A DNA stretch of 64,000 nt, from NCBI RefSeq assembly GCF_008386395.1, contig NZ_CP043761.1:2046001-2110000 (forward strand), read 5' to 3'. Origin of the DNA: Paenibacillus sp. 37 (GTDB taxonomy: Bacteria; Bacillota; Bacilli; Paenibacillales; Paenibacillaceae). A model generated the notes under the pieces. The model ran no database searches, had not been told where the DNA came from, and was given only the letters and a program-made list of their open reading frames with translations. Shown piece by piece: positions 55,615 to 64,000 of the stretch (positions within the stretch are counted from its first letter, which is position 1; every line of letters starts with the position of its first letter). A program made the position numbers and the translations under genes.

Positions 55615-55652
55615 AAAAAACCATCCCCAGTAGTGGTACCAGAGATGGTTTT
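55615..55652 (-). terminator. Terminator of the ThDP/KASIII operon
   Basis: AAAACCATC (55617-55625) pairs with GATGGTTTT (55644-55652). Read on the minus strand the stem is followed by TTTTTTG. Confidence 0.8.
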
Positions 55653-55673
55653 ATTGGATTTTGAAGTGTATAA

Positions 55674-56666
55674 CTAGTATTCAACCACCATGGCAACATT
55701 TTGCCATCCGGCTCCGACGGTCCAGAATAACACTTTGTCACCACGCTGAATCTGCCCGTTTGTAACCGCTCGATGCAAGGCAATGAACGGACTGCTGGTT
55801 GAGGTATATCCGAACTCATCTCCGATATAGACAGCAATGTCATCACCGATGCCGACGTTCTCGGATACTGCGCGAATGTTACTAATAGATAGCTGGGAGA
55901 AGCAGGCGGCTTTGATCTCGTCTGGTCCAATCTCGTTACGTGTCAGCAAAGTACGAATGGACTCGGAAGCGGCATCCACACAGATGGAATCATCAAATGG
56001 GATGAATTTCACATGAAAGGCACCCGCATCTACACCTGTTTTGCCCAATTTCGCCAAGCCTTCTGCAGGAAAAAGAGAATTACCATACACACAGGTATCC
56101 GTCTGATAGATGGAATCAATGAAACCGACAGCATGTTCATCCCGCTCTACAATAACCGCCGCTGCTGCATCACCGAAATTGGCAAAGTATACGGGATCAT
56201 CTGGACTGGCGTGAGGAGCCACGTAATCGGAGCCGATGATTAATGCCCGGCGAATTCGAGGATTGCCCAGCATCTGCCGGCTAACCTGTTCGAAAGCAGC
56301 GGTCATGCCTGCACAGTTCGCGTTACTGTCAATACAGATCGTGTGAGAAGCTCCGTTAATCAGGCGATGGATCATCAGGGAATTCGTAGGAAAGATGTAT
56401 TCTGGCGTTTGGCTTGCATAAGCAATCAGATCAATATCTGCACCGGTGAGTCCGGTTTTCTCCAGTAGATTACTGGTTGCCTCATAGGCCATGCTTAGTG
56501 AATTTTCGTCATCGTTGTCAATTTTATAACGTGTATCACGACCAAGTGCCTGTAACAATCCACGAATATCTACACCTCTTGAATCAAAATGTTCAATATA
56601 AAAATCATTGTGCACCTTGGTTGCTGGATGATAGATATCGATATCTACAATACGAATTCCGGCCAT
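55674..56666 (-). CDS. KASIII-like thiolase-fold protein lacking the usual His/Asn
   Basis: This 330-residue protein belongs to the FabH/ketoacyl-ACP synthase III fold. The nucleophile Cys is present in DSNANCAGMTAAFE (residue 118). The usual catalytic His motif (PHQANxRI) is replaced by FSQLSISNIRA, and the Asn motif (YGNTSAAS) by FGYTSTSS, so the decarboxylating His and Asn are absent. Such variants often transfer acyl groups instead of condensing with malonyl-ACP. ATG 56666 is seven bases after GAGGAG; ATG 56672 is too close to it. It is the last gene of a four-gene operon. Confidence 0.8.
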   Translation of the reverse strand: MAGIRIVDIDIYHPATKVHNDFYIEHFDSRGVDIRGLLQALGRDTRYKIDNDDENSLSMAYEATSNLLEKTGLTGADIDLIAYASQTPEYIFPTNSLMIHRLINGASHTICIDSNANCAGMTAAFEQVSRQMLGNPRIRRALIIGSDYVAPHASPDDPVYFANFGDAAAAVIVERDEHAVGFIDSIYQTDTCVYGNSLFPAEGLAKLGKTGVDAGAFHVKFIPFDDSICVDAASESIRTLLTRNEIGPDEIKAACFSQLSISNIRAVSENVGIGDDIAVYIGDEFGYTSTSSPFIALHRAVTNGQIQRGDKVLFWTVGAGWQNVAMVVEY

Positions 56667-56720
56667 CTTCATTCTCCTCTTGAGCGGAAGGGTGAATTCA
56701 CAGCTTGTCCGCCTGATTTA

Positions 56721-57071
56721 TTAAGTGGTAACGGTAGATATGATTTCGAGATTGTCCAGACCGACTGACCGGCCGAGCCGGGACAATTGCATTTTTAGAA
56801 TCGCGTTGTTCTCGAGGGTCAACACGACTTTTTTATATTCATCTTTTTTGAACAATTGAAGGCAGCCTTCCAGAAGAGGAACAATCTCCGGAGCAGTAAC
56901 ATTCAACTTTTTGCAATCGATGTTCAGGTCATACTCCTTGGTGTTAATAGAAGCGATCGTATCCTGATAGGCCGAGATGGAACGCAAACCGTCTTCTTGA
57001 GAGAAAGAACCCTCCAGTTCAATGTTTAACACCTTGTTTGGAACGTCAGTCTTCAGAATGAAATTTCCCAT
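56721..57071 (-). CDS. STAS/SpoIIAA-like small protein
   Basis: The 116-residue product has alternating strands and helices: VLNIELEGSFSQEDGLRSIS, then YDLNIDCKKLNVTAPEIVPLLEG and YKKVVLTLENNAILKMQLSRLGR. This resembles STAS or SpoIIAA-like single-domain proteins. A phosphorylatable Ser as in true anti-anti-sigma factors is not evident. It lies between the CMD-like and KASIII-like genes, so a role tied to that pathway is possible. Confidence 0.6.
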   Translation of the reverse strand: MGNFILKTDVPNKVLNIELEGSFSQEDGLRSISAYQDTIASINTKEYDLNIDCKKLNVTAPEIVPLLEGCLQLFKKDEYKKVVLTLENNAILKMQLSRLGRSVGLDNLEIISTVTT

Positions 57072-57258
57072 GTTTGATCTCTCTCCTTTAAATGAGTTAA
57101 GGCTATCCTGCTAATGGATACACAGCCCCATAGGGCCTCTGCTGAAAGCTTCTAAGATGAGAGCTGGTTCGAAGGATAATTTAACCATATTATAAAGGTA
57201 GGAATGTAAAAAGATCAATAAAAAAGTCGAATCATGTATAAAAATGTAGAAAAGTGAA

Positions 57259-57627
57259 TTACTGTATTTCGTCCAAGGTGGCAAGCAAAATATTAAATGC
57301 ACTTATAATGCGTGGAGCACCCACACATGGTGCCAGATGTAGCAATATTCCCTTGAGCTGATCCACCGTCACTCCCACGCTCAGAGCCATGGTGTAATGC
57401 ACCCCTAATTGTTCATACTGGCCTTGGGTGATCAACGAAGAGATGATAGCAACTTCCTTCCATTGATCCGAAATCGTGGTGCGCTGAAAAATATCCCCGT
57501 ATGCCGTCCCCATAATAAATTCCGACAATTCGGGAAAATGTTCTTTGATGGGGGCGAGGGCTCTTGCACCGTACTCCCCAGAAAGCTTCGCGAAACGGTC
57601 TAGTCCCTGAGTTACATGTTCACTCAT
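57259..57627 (-). CDS. Carboxymuconolactone decarboxylase family protein
   Basis: This 122-residue all-helical protein matches the CMD family: ELSEFIMGTAYGDIFQR, SDQWKEVAIISSLITQGQ, EQLGVHYTMALSVGVTVDQLKGILLHL and CVGAPRIISAFNIL. The CxxC of AhpD peroxidases is absent, so it is closer to the decarboxylase/isomerase-like branch. AGGAGG precedes the ATG. It is 12 bases downstream of the ThDP enzyme gene. Confidence 0.85.
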   Translation of the reverse strand: MSEHVTQGLDRFAKLSGEYGARALAPIKEHFPELSEFIMGTAYGDIFQRTTISDQWKEVAIISSLITQGQYEQLGVHYTMALSVGVTVDQLKGILLHLAPCVGAPRIISAFNILLATLDEIQ

Positions 57628-57639
57628 GATCTGCTCCTC

Positions 57640-59271
57640 CTAATTCAAAGTTACGGTGCGGTGAGCCGTGGGTGGAATTTCATCTCGATCGGTCAGAAGC
57701 TCAATAACAGTTACCTGATTCAACGTCTGGGCTGTGTTCAGCGCAGATGAGAACTCAGCAAGAGTTTCTGCTCGAAACGCAACTGCACCGAGAGATTCGG
57801 CGAATTTGGCTGCATCCATAGGAACTTCATATAAAGTACCATCGATTCTGCCCGTTGTTTTTTCCATTCCTTTGAGTGCCATGTCCAGTTGTTTGTTGTT
57901 AACAACAATGAAGATGACGTTCAGATTGTTGCATACCGCGGTATGGATCTCCGTCCCAAGCATCATGAAACATCCATCCCCGGTGATACATACAACGGTC
58001 TCTTCAGGTGAAGCGGCCTTTGCACCTATCGCCATACCAATGGCGTTCCCCATGCAGGCAAAGTAAGCGTCAAACACAAAGCTGCCTGGTTTCTTGACTT
58101 TATAGCGCTGGACCGCATGAAATCCATGGCTGCCATCATCAACAAACAGCTTATGATCGTACGGAAGCAGATCGCTCATTCCGTCTAGCACAGAAGCCAG
58201 AGACAGTTGGGGGAGATCTGGTAAAGGGACCGTGTAATCCATGGGTGCAGTGGTTCTCACAGGAGTAGGGAGGTCTTCTAATGTGCCCAGCAAATATTGC
58301 AGGTTGTCCTTCAAATCACCGGTGATATGTAAGGTTTGAGCGCTCAGAATCTTGCCTACAAATGTAGGATCAGCGTCAAATTGAATGAGGTGTACCGGAT
58401 GATGTTCAGGCTTCAGATTGCAGAGGGTCATGTCACTTAGACGTGAACCGAGTACGATATAAAGGTCACTTTGGTTCAACATGTCGTCTGCATGCGGGAA
58501 ACCTCCAACACCACAAGGTCCATGGTATAGGGGATGGTCCCACGCAATCGCTCCTTTTCCACCAGGAGTAGTAATGACGGGAATGTTGAACGATTCGGCC
58601 AATTGAAGCAATTCATCATGGGCTCTGGCGCGACTTACACCTTTACCAGCAATAATTAAAGGGCGGTTGGATTGTTGAATGAGAGGAAAAATGCGATTCA
58701 GATTAGATACGCTAAACAGAGGTTCCGTTTCGGGAATAACAATCCGGCATTGGAATAACAATTCAGTCTGTACGTCAAAAGGAATACAGAGGTGAACCGG
58801 ACCTTTATTAGGGCCGAGTGCAATGGAAAGGGCATGATTCAGCAGTGTGCCGAAGTGATCTCCACGCTCAACCAGTTTGCTGAATAGTGTAGCAGGTCTG
58901 AACATTTCGGCCAGATCAGCCAGATAGGAAGAAGAATCCTGACACTGGGGGAGCCCCAGTTCCTGAATGGATTGATGACCCGTAATAAACAGTACAGGCA
59001 GATTGTTGGCCTTTGCATGGGCTGCTGCAGTAAGCAGATTGGTTCCGCCTGGACCGGATGTGGCAAAGGCAACGCCGAGTTTACCTGTCTGTAATGCATA
59101 ACCGGATGCGGCAAAACCTGAGCTGGATTCATGACGGCCTGGAATGAACTCTAATCCGTAATCCACCATTTTCAGTACAGCAGGACAGATGGATTTACCA
59201 ATAATACCAAAGACATGAGTAACGCCTAGATTACGCAGAGTTTCTGCCAAATAGTCCGCAACTGTTCTCAT
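57640..59271 (-). CDS. ThDP-dependent enzyme, acetolactate synthase/decarboxylase type
   Basis: This 543-residue thiamine diphosphate enzyme has three domains. The N-terminal PYR domain carries the catalytic Glu in PGRHESSSGFAASGYA and the loop GVAFATSGPGGTN. A central Rossmann-like domain follows (RPLIIAGKGVSRARAHDELL). The C-terminal PP domain has GDGCFMMLGTEIHTAV...NNKQLDM, the ThDP/magnesium motif. It may decarboxylate a 2-oxo acid or join it to an acceptor. ATG 59271 is six bases after GAGGTG. It is the first gene of the four-gene operon; no small acetolactate synthase subunit is adjacent, so ilvB is unlikely. Confidence 0.85.
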   Translation of the reverse strand: MRTVADYLAETLRNLGVTHVFGIIGKSICPAVLKMVDYGLEFIPGRHESSSGFAASGYALQTGKLGVAFATSGPGGTNLLTAAAHAKANNLPVLFITGHQSIQELGLPQCQDSSSYLADLAEMFRPATLFSKLVERGDHFGTLLNHALSIALGPNKGPVHLCIPFDVQTELLFQCRIVIPETEPLFSVSNLNRIFPLIQQSNRPLIIAGKGVSRARAHDELLQLAESFNIPVITTPGGKGAIAWDHPLYHGPCGVGGFPHADDMLNQSDLYIVLGSRLSDMTLCNLKPEHHPVHLIQFDADPTFVGKILSAQTLHITGDLKDNLQYLLGTLEDLPTPVRTTAPMDYTVPLPDLPQLSLASVLDGMSDLLPYDHKLFVDDGSHGFHAVQRYKVKKPGSFVFDAYFACMGNAIGMAIGAKAASPEETVVCITGDGCFMMLGTEIHTAVCNNLNVIFIVVNNKQLDMALKGMEKTTGRIDGTLYEVPMDAAKFAESLGAVAFRAETLAEFSSALNTAQTLNQVTVIELLTDRDEIPPTAHRTVTLN

Positions 59272-59280
59272 GCGGGACAC

Positions 59281-59682
59281 CTCGCTTCATGAAATAGGTT
59301 ATTAGAACCATACGCATATTCCATTTATTGAATGCAAGTTACAGTCTAAGGTTGTAAGAGGAAATATTCATTGTTATTAGGAAGAGTATCTTTTTTTGTG
59401 GTTTTTTGTCAACCTGTTTTTATGAGTCTGAATTCCTGATTCTTAAGTTGGTAACGCTTTAAGTGTTGCTGGATAAAGTGAAAATAATTGGTTATATATC
59501 CCTGCAACGAATTACCCAATCGCAACGGAATTACAAATAATGTAAAATGATGACTGTAAATGAAGAATTTCAGCCTCTAATAGCAACTTGAAAGCTAGAG
59601 GTTTATTTTTTTTCGTAACAACGCATCGCATTCGCAATTCTTTGCTTTCTGCTATACTGGAAAGGAATTGGGAGGGGATGGG
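59281..59682. other. Divergent intergenic region with an orphan terminator
   Basis: This 400-base AT-rich gap must hold promoters for the minus-strand operon and the plus-strand oxidoreductase gene. CCTCTA (59574-59579) pairs with TAGAGG (59595-59600) and is followed by TTTATTTTTTTT, an intrinsic terminator read on the plus strand with no gene before it. It may end a short RNA or attenuate the oxidoreductase gene. Confidence 0.4.
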
Positions 59683-60654
59683 ATGACAGTCATCAAGATG
59701 GCTCTGATTGGGCTGGGTAAAATGGGATTACATATGGTTCATCTAATCGAGAATACAAAGATGGATACAAAGATTGAGATTGTAGCGGTGTGTGATGCGA
59801 ATGAGGACGGTTTGGCGTCTTTTGCAGCTTCTCATCGGGGAGTTAGGACGTATACGGATTACAAGCAATTGATGAATGAACATCAGATTGATCTGCTGTA
59901 TATTGCAGTTCCGCCTAAATTTCATTACCCTGTTGTCATGGAAGCACTGGAACGCAAAATTCATGTATTCTGCGAGAAACCACTTGCCAATAGTGTAGAA
60001 GAAGCCAAAAAGATGCTGGATGCAGCAGAGCAGGCGGGCGTAGTTCATGCCATCCACTTCTCTATGCCGCATGAACCTTCCGTGCTGAAGTTGCAAGAGA
60101 TGATTGAGCAGTGTACAGTGGGGGCCATTCGCAAAATAGATCTCATTTTGCAATTCCCGCAGTGGCCACGATCATGGCAACAGAATGCATGGATTACGAG
60201 CCGGGAACAGGGTGGATTTATTCTTGAAGTGGGGATTCACTGGATTCATATGATTCAAAAGGTGTTTGGAGCCATCCGGGTAGTGAGCACTCAGGTTCAA
60301 TATCCTGAGAATGGAGACTGTGAACTAGAAGTACAGGCTGCAATGGAACTGGAAGACGGGACTCGAATTCAGTTAAATGGCATCTCTCAATTTGCGGGGG
60401 AAGAACGTGTATCCATGGTGGTGTACGGCACAGAAGGCACGATTGCCCTGGAAAATTGGGAAGATTTGAAGACGGGTCTGGTGGGGCAACCACTGTCTCC
60501 AATAGAAGTGCTTGAATCCGCCAGTGAATTGCCGGTTCTTAAACATGTTATTGCCCGTATACAGGGCAAACCAGCTAAGATATATGATTTTAACGATGGG
60601 TATCAGGCACAATTGATACTGGAAGCGCTACGGAACACGGAACAATCGAGATAA
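59683..60654 (+). CDS. Gfo/Idh/MocA family oxidoreductase
   Basis: The protein has 323 residues. The N-terminal Rossmann domain begins KMALIGLGKMGLHM and continues with VAVCDANEDGLASFA, LYIAVPPKFHYPVVMEAL and the catalytic VFCEKPLANSVEEAKKML (Lys). The C-terminal domain includes GGFILEVGIHWIHMI with the active-site His. It should reduce or oxidise a sugar or cyclitol with NAD(P). ATG 59683 follows GGAGGGG by five bases. The substrate is unknown. Confidence 0.92.
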   Translation: MTVIKMALIGLGKMGLHMVHLIENTKMDTKIEIVAVCDANEDGLASFAASHRGVRTYTDYKQLMNEHQIDLLYIAVPPKFHYPVVMEALERKIHVFCEKPLANSVEEAKKMLDAAEQAGVVHAIHFSMPHEPSVLKLQEMIEQCTVGAIRKIDLILQFPQWPRSWQQNAWITSREQGGFILEVGIHWIHMIQKVFGAIRVVSTQVQYPENGDCELEVQAAMELEDGTRIQLNGISQFAGEERVSMVVYGTEGTIALENWEDLKTGLVGQPLSPIEVLESASELPVLKHVIARIQGKPAKIYDFNDGYQAQLILEALRNTEQSR

Positions 60655-60726
60655 GAAAAGGAGTGTTTAGGTTTTTTCATATGAGGTGCCCGGTGCACCT
60701 TTTCCTGATTCAGCTCTCCTTAACAC

Positions 60727-60776
60727 AAAGAAGCATTGCAGAGGCTCGGGTGAGTCTGTCTGCGATGCTTCTTTCC
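60727..60776. terminator. Terminator between oxidoreductase and chemoreceptor genes
   Basis: AAAGAAGCAT-GCAGA pairs with TCTGC-ATGCTTCTTT, followed by CCTTT. A smaller hairpin AGGTGC/GCACCT lies just upstream at 60684-60700. Confidence 0.75.
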
Positions 60777-60833
60777 TTTGATATATGCTCATGATACAGC
60801 TATTTAGATACTCGATTACTAGGTTGAGTCGGA

Positions 60834-62552
60834 TTATGCAAGCTTGAATCGCTTAACCAGCTGATCAAGTGCATCGGACATTTCATTCAACTGCTTGGAC
60901 GTGTCAGACATTTCCTGCAGAGAAGCAAGTTGTTCCTCCGTCATCGCAGATACTTCTTCTGTAGCTGATGCAGTATCTTCCACAACAGCCGATACTTCAT
61001 TGATTGACCTCATCACAGCCTCACTACCGGAAGTTAACTCCTCGACAACAGTAGATACCTCCAGAACTTCACCACTGAGGTTATGAATATGCTGAGTAAT
61101 GGTTGAAAAAGCATTACCTGCATCCTCAATGGTCCGCAACCCTTCATTCACATGTAGAGTGCTCTCATCAACCACCTGCACCGTACTTTGAACACCTGCT
61201 ACCACGGTTTCCAATATACTTGTAATCTCTTTGGCTGATGTTGCACTTTGGTCTGCAAGATTACGAATTTCCGCAGCAACGACAGCGAAGCCGCGTCCAT
61301 TTTCGCCAGCGCGGGCAGCTTCGATTCCAGCGTTAAGTGCAAGCAGATTGGTTTGTCTCGCAATACCCGACATTGAATCTGCAATGTTGATCACTTGATC
61401 AGACATCTTCGAAATTTCATTAATGGCTTCCTGTACAGAGAGGAAGGATTGCTCAATGGAACTCATTTTACCTACAGCATTATCAATGCGCTGTTGCCCA
61501 TCCACAGCAATGGATTCGGTACGAACTGCACGGCCTGCCACGTCACTTGCCGAGGAGGCGACACGATTAAGCCCATTGAGGGATTGCTGCATCGCAGCTA
61601 CCATGGTTTGCGTAAGAGCAACCTGTTCATCAGCGCCTTCAGCCACGCGTTCCATGGCAGTGGCAACTTCTTTTCCTGCAAGATGGCTATCGGCAACCCC
61701 TTTATCCAATCGATCCGAAGCTGTGCTCAGAATCATGGCATTGCTTTGAACGTCCAGCATCATTTGCTGCAAACCAGTGAGCATTGTATTGGCTGCCTCC
61801 GCGAGTTCACGAGTTTCGTCTTTCATTGGCGTAGCGATTCTCAGTGTCAGGTCACCATTGGAAGAACCGATGTCATTCAATGCCTGCTTTACGGTACGAA
61901 TGTTTCTAACAATGGCACGTGACAGGACCAAAGCAGTAATGAACGAGATAATGGCCACAACGATAAGTGCCCCATACAGTTCCAAGTTCAGTAGTGTGTT
62001 TTTTTGCTTCAGTGCTTCTGTACGGTTATCGGTTAACGTATGCTCGTTGGTTCGAAACGTATCGAGAGCAGTCCGAATCTGGTCCATGTCTCTTTTACCT
62101 GGATCATCTGCGAAAAAATCTCGAATGGCCTGTGTATTATTGGCTTGGCGAAGGGCGACCATAGGTTCACCAGCGACCTGGACCCAGTTCTCCATATTAG
62201 TATGTATGTCTTCCAAAAGTGCAAGTTGAGCCGGATTATCCGAAATTAAAGCAGCAAGTTCATCTCTGAGTGTAATAAGTTGCGCTTTTCCTTGGGTGTA
62301 GGGATCGAGATAATTGTCCTGACCCGTGATGATGTAACCGCGTTGACCTGTTTCCATATCTACCATGTTTCTTTCGAGTTCATAGGTGAGGGCATGTACC
62401 CTCATATCGTGATCGACCAGAAAATCCAGTTCCCGTTGGAGCTGACTTGTGCTGTTCTGAATCAGCAGGATGCAACCAGCCAGTACAGCCAGTACGAGTA
62501 AATATCCTAATCCGATCTTATAAAAAATCTTAAAGGTCTTACGCTTTTTCAT
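60834..62552 (-). CDS. Methyl-accepting chemotaxis protein with CHASE3 sensor
   Basis: The 572-residue receptor has a first membrane helix at about 9-32. An extracellular helical CHASE3 domain (about 35-185) shows [23 protein letters not shown], its diagnostic motif. A second membrane helix (about 190-212) and HAMP (about 213-265) follow. The long helical signalling domain has the hairpin tip [23 protein letters not shown]. It relays an outside signal to CheA. The C-terminus lacks a clear CheR-binding pentapeptide. Confidence 0.95.
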   Translation of the reverse strand: MKKRKTFKIFYKIGLGYLLVLAVLAGCILLIQNSTSQLQRELDFLVDHDMRVHALTYELERNMVDMETGQRGYIITGQDNYLDPYTQGKAQLITLRDELAALISDNPAQLALLEDIHTNMENWVQVAGEPMVALRQANNTQAIRDFFADDPGKRDMDQIRTALDTFRTNEHTLTDNRTEALKQKNTLLNLELYGALIVVAIISFITALVLSRAIVRNIRTVKQALNDIGSSNGDLTLRIATPMKDETRELAEAANTMLTGLQQMMLDVQSNAMILSTASDRLDKGVADSHLAGKEVATAMERVAEGADEQVALTQTMVAAMQQSLNGLNRVASSASDVAGRAVRTESIAVDGQQRIDNAVGKMSSIEQSFLSVQEAINEISKMSDQVINIADSMSGIARQTNLLALNAGIEAARAGENGRGFAVVAAEIRNLADQSATSAKEITSILETVVAGVQSTVQVVDESTLHVNEGLRTIEDAGNAFSTITQHIHNLSGEVLEVSTVVEELTSGSEAVMRSINEVSAVVEDTASATEEVSAMTEEQLASLQEMSDTSKQLNEMSDALDQLVKRFKLA

Positions 62553-62844
62553 GTTTGTTATTCCTCTCTATGGGGTATATGTAGTTGTCGAAAAAAGCGG
62601 AAATGTCATAATGGTAGGTCTTTAGATTAGGTGTCTAAAGCACTATTTTTTAGTATTATACGTAAAGAAAGTTATTTTGTATATAGTTTGTTTAACTATT
62701 ATATAACGTTTGGCCTACTGTGTATAAGGTTAGAGTTAATGATGTTTACAATCGTTGGTTTACACGTTCAAACGTTATGTTTATCATGGGAAGGGAACGA
62801 TTCCAATTACACATACATATCCCAATCCGAAAGGAACATTGGAC

Positions 62845-63531
62845 ATGACTAAAGAGAAGATATTGCTCAAACCGGAAGCGATGATTTTTGACATGGATGG
62901 TACGCTATTCCAGACAGAGACCCTGTTGTTGCCAGCTTACCAGCAACTATTTGATACATTGCGTGCCGAAGGGCATTTTGAAGGAGAAACTCCACCCGAG
63001 GAACGCATGCTGGGAAGTTTGGGCATGTTGCTCGAAGATATATGGAAAGTGGTTATGCCTGAGGCGTCGGAAGCGGCACATCGCCGTGCAGACGAACTGT
63101 TGCTTCAACTGGAGATTGAGGGGCTTGATCAAGGAAGTTCTCAATTGTATCCGGGTGTGAAGGAAACGCTGCAAGCATTAAAACAACAAGGAGTGCGTCT
63201 TTTTGTCGCAAGTAATGGGCTGGAGGACTATGTGAAGGGTGTGGCGTTTGCACACGAGATTATGCCTTTCTTTGAAGGGGTATACAGTGCAGGCCAATAC
63301 AAGACTCCCTCCAAGATTAATCTGGTGCAGATCCTGCTTGAGAAACATCGTATTCAGGACGCATGGATGGTAGGGGATCGCTCTTCTGATGTGGAAGCGG
63401 GTAAAATGAACGGTCAGGCGGTCATCGGCTGTGCCTATGCCGGGTTCGGACGTGATGAGGAGCTTGCAGACTCAGATGTGCTCATCTCTGATTTTACAGA
63501 ACTGCTGCGTCTGTATGATGAAGCAGAGTAG
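62845..63531 (+). CDS. HAD-superfamily phosphatase (PGP/beta-PGM-like)
   Basis: This 228-residue hydrolase has all HAD motifs: FDMDGTLFQTE (I), VASNGLEDYV (II), Lys in YKTPSKIN (III) and VGDRSSDVEAGKMNG (IV). A helical cap lies at about residues 25-95. It likely dephosphorylates a small metabolite. I chose ATG 62845, nine bases after AAAGGA; a longer in-frame reading to 62755 has no conserved sequence. The 292-base gap before it shows nothing notable beyond AT-rich promoter sequence. Confidence 0.9.
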   Translation: MTKEKILLKPEAMIFDMDGTLFQTETLLLPAYQQLFDTLRAEGHFEGETPPEERMLGSLGMLLEDIWKVVMPEASEAAHRRADELLLQLEIEGLDQGSSQLYPGVKETLQALKQQGVRLFVASNGLEDYVKGVAFAHEIMPFFEGVYSAGQYKTPSKINLVQILLEKHRIQDAWMVGDRSSDVEAGKMNGQAVIGCAYAGFGRDEELADSDVLISDFTELLRLYDEAE

Positions 63532-63585
63532 CCTCTACGCTGTATAAGTATACTGAGAGATTTAAGATTACGAACCACATGATAT

Positions 63586-63629
63586 AAACCTGTAGACTCA
63601 ACGGAAATTCGTTGAATACAGGTTTTTTT
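63586..63629 (+). terminator. Terminator after the HAD hydrolase gene
   Basis: AAACCTGTA (63586-63594) pairs with TACAGGTTT (63617-63625), with an inner CAACG/CGTTG stem, followed by T. Confidence 0.85.
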
Positions 63630-63738
63630 GTATGATCATGCAGTCACATTCTCCCCTGTAGAAAGTTGATTTCCCTATCCCGCTTTCCTTCATATTCCCT
63701 CTATACTTCATTCAAAAGCTATAGGGGGTTCGATTCTG

Positions 63739-64000
63739 GTGAAACCATCCAAAATACATGCCTATATGTTCATCTTTCCAAGTCTTTTTTTAACTGTTGT
63801 ATTCGGGATCTATCCGCTGTTATGGGCGCTGCGTTACATGTTCTATGATTATCAAGGCATCGGGACACCTGTCTTCATCGGGCTTGATAATTTTGGACGA
63901 ATTTTGCGTGACGGCCAATTCTGGGATTCTGTAGGCAACACGGGTGTGTATGCCCTGGGCAAACTCGTCGTTACAATTCCACTATCGTTAACTCTGGCGA
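63739..64000 (+). CDS. Sugar ABC transporter permease, MalF-like (3' end outside window)
   Basis: The first 87 residues are visible. The protein starts at a GTG ten bases after AGGGGG: VKPSKIHAYMFIFPSLFLTV, one membrane helix, then GIYPLLWALRYMFYDYQG, GLDNFGRILRDGQFWDSVGNT and the beginning of a second helix. This is the standard opening of MalF/UgpA-type permeases (CUT1 family). Usually a second permease and a binding protein lie next to it, here beyond the window. Confidence 0.9.
   Translation, partial: MKPSKIHAYMFIFPSLFLTVVFGIYPLLWALRYMFYDYQGIGTPVFIGLDNFGRILRDGQFWDSVGNTGVYALGKLVVTIPLSLTLA

Noticed and set aside
57640..59271. ThDP enzyme as housekeeping acetolactate synthase IlvB
   Set aside because: No ilvN, ilvC or leu genes follow, and the operon partners are KASIII-like, CMD-like and STAS-like.

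Overview
The window looks like the chromosome of a Paenibacillus species (Firmicutes, spore-forming). The evidence is the mix of Bacillus-type genes (cotJABC, a YjcZ-type peptide, sufCDSUB with sufU, mtnKA, yunC/yunD and yfkAB homologues), strong AGGAGG ribosome sites with frequent TTG/GTG starts, and a paeninodin-type lasso peptide cluster. No rRNA, tRNA, CRISPR array or insertion sequence was recognised. The first and last genes (an MFS transporter and a sugar ABC permease) are cut by the window edges. Positions 1185-9871 hold a lasso peptide operon: a sulfotransferase-like gene, the cyclase, two tandem precursor genes missing from simple gene lists because they are only 44 and 45 codons, a candidate attenuator, an HprK-like peptide kinase, the RRE protein (B1), the leader protease (B2), a nucleotidyltransferase and an ABC exporter. 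Most genes overlap by ATGA. The cyclase and B1/B2 fold the core, the kinase should phosphorylate the C-terminal Ser, and the nucleotidyltransferase and sulfotransferase may decorate it further. An APS kinase gene (cysC), which makes the sulfate donor PAPS, lies just beyond the operon. Positions 10045-15206 are ordinary housekeeping and hypothetical genes. Positions 15476-31937 are an accessory island. It begins with a 911-residue protein that carries, in the right order, the signature motifs of the cellular RNA-dependent RNA polymerase/phage YonO double-psi beta-barrel polymerases, including a DMDSD metal site. A zinc-ribbon partner and about nine phage-fibre-like proteins follow, rich in discoidin (F5/8C), DNRLRE and repeat domains, and the fibre part is visibly more AT-rich than its surroundings. 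No capsid, terminase, portal or integrase gene is present. Positions 32152-41890 contain yunC, the methionine salvage pair mtnK-mtnA, dps, a DUF1802 gene and the sufCDSUB iron-sulfur operon, whose promoter is overlaid by two palindromes resembling Fur and PerR boxes. Positions 42191-53652 contain a secreted DNase I-fold/lectin protein, an M23 peptidase, a YjcZ-type peptide, two HD-GYP proteins flanking a moaD-moaE fusion and a YunD-like phosphoesterase, yfkAB, a CNNM/CorC transporter-like protein and the cotJ spore coat operon. Positions 53847-55378 encode two secreted proteins. Positions 55674-59271 are a minus-strand operon (ThDP enzyme, carboxymuconolactone decarboxylase-like, STAS-like, KASIII-like lacking the usual His/Asn) that looks like a small uncharacterised biosynthetic unit. 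The window ends with a Gfo/Idh/MocA oxidoreductase, a chemoreceptor, a HAD hydrolase and the truncated permease.
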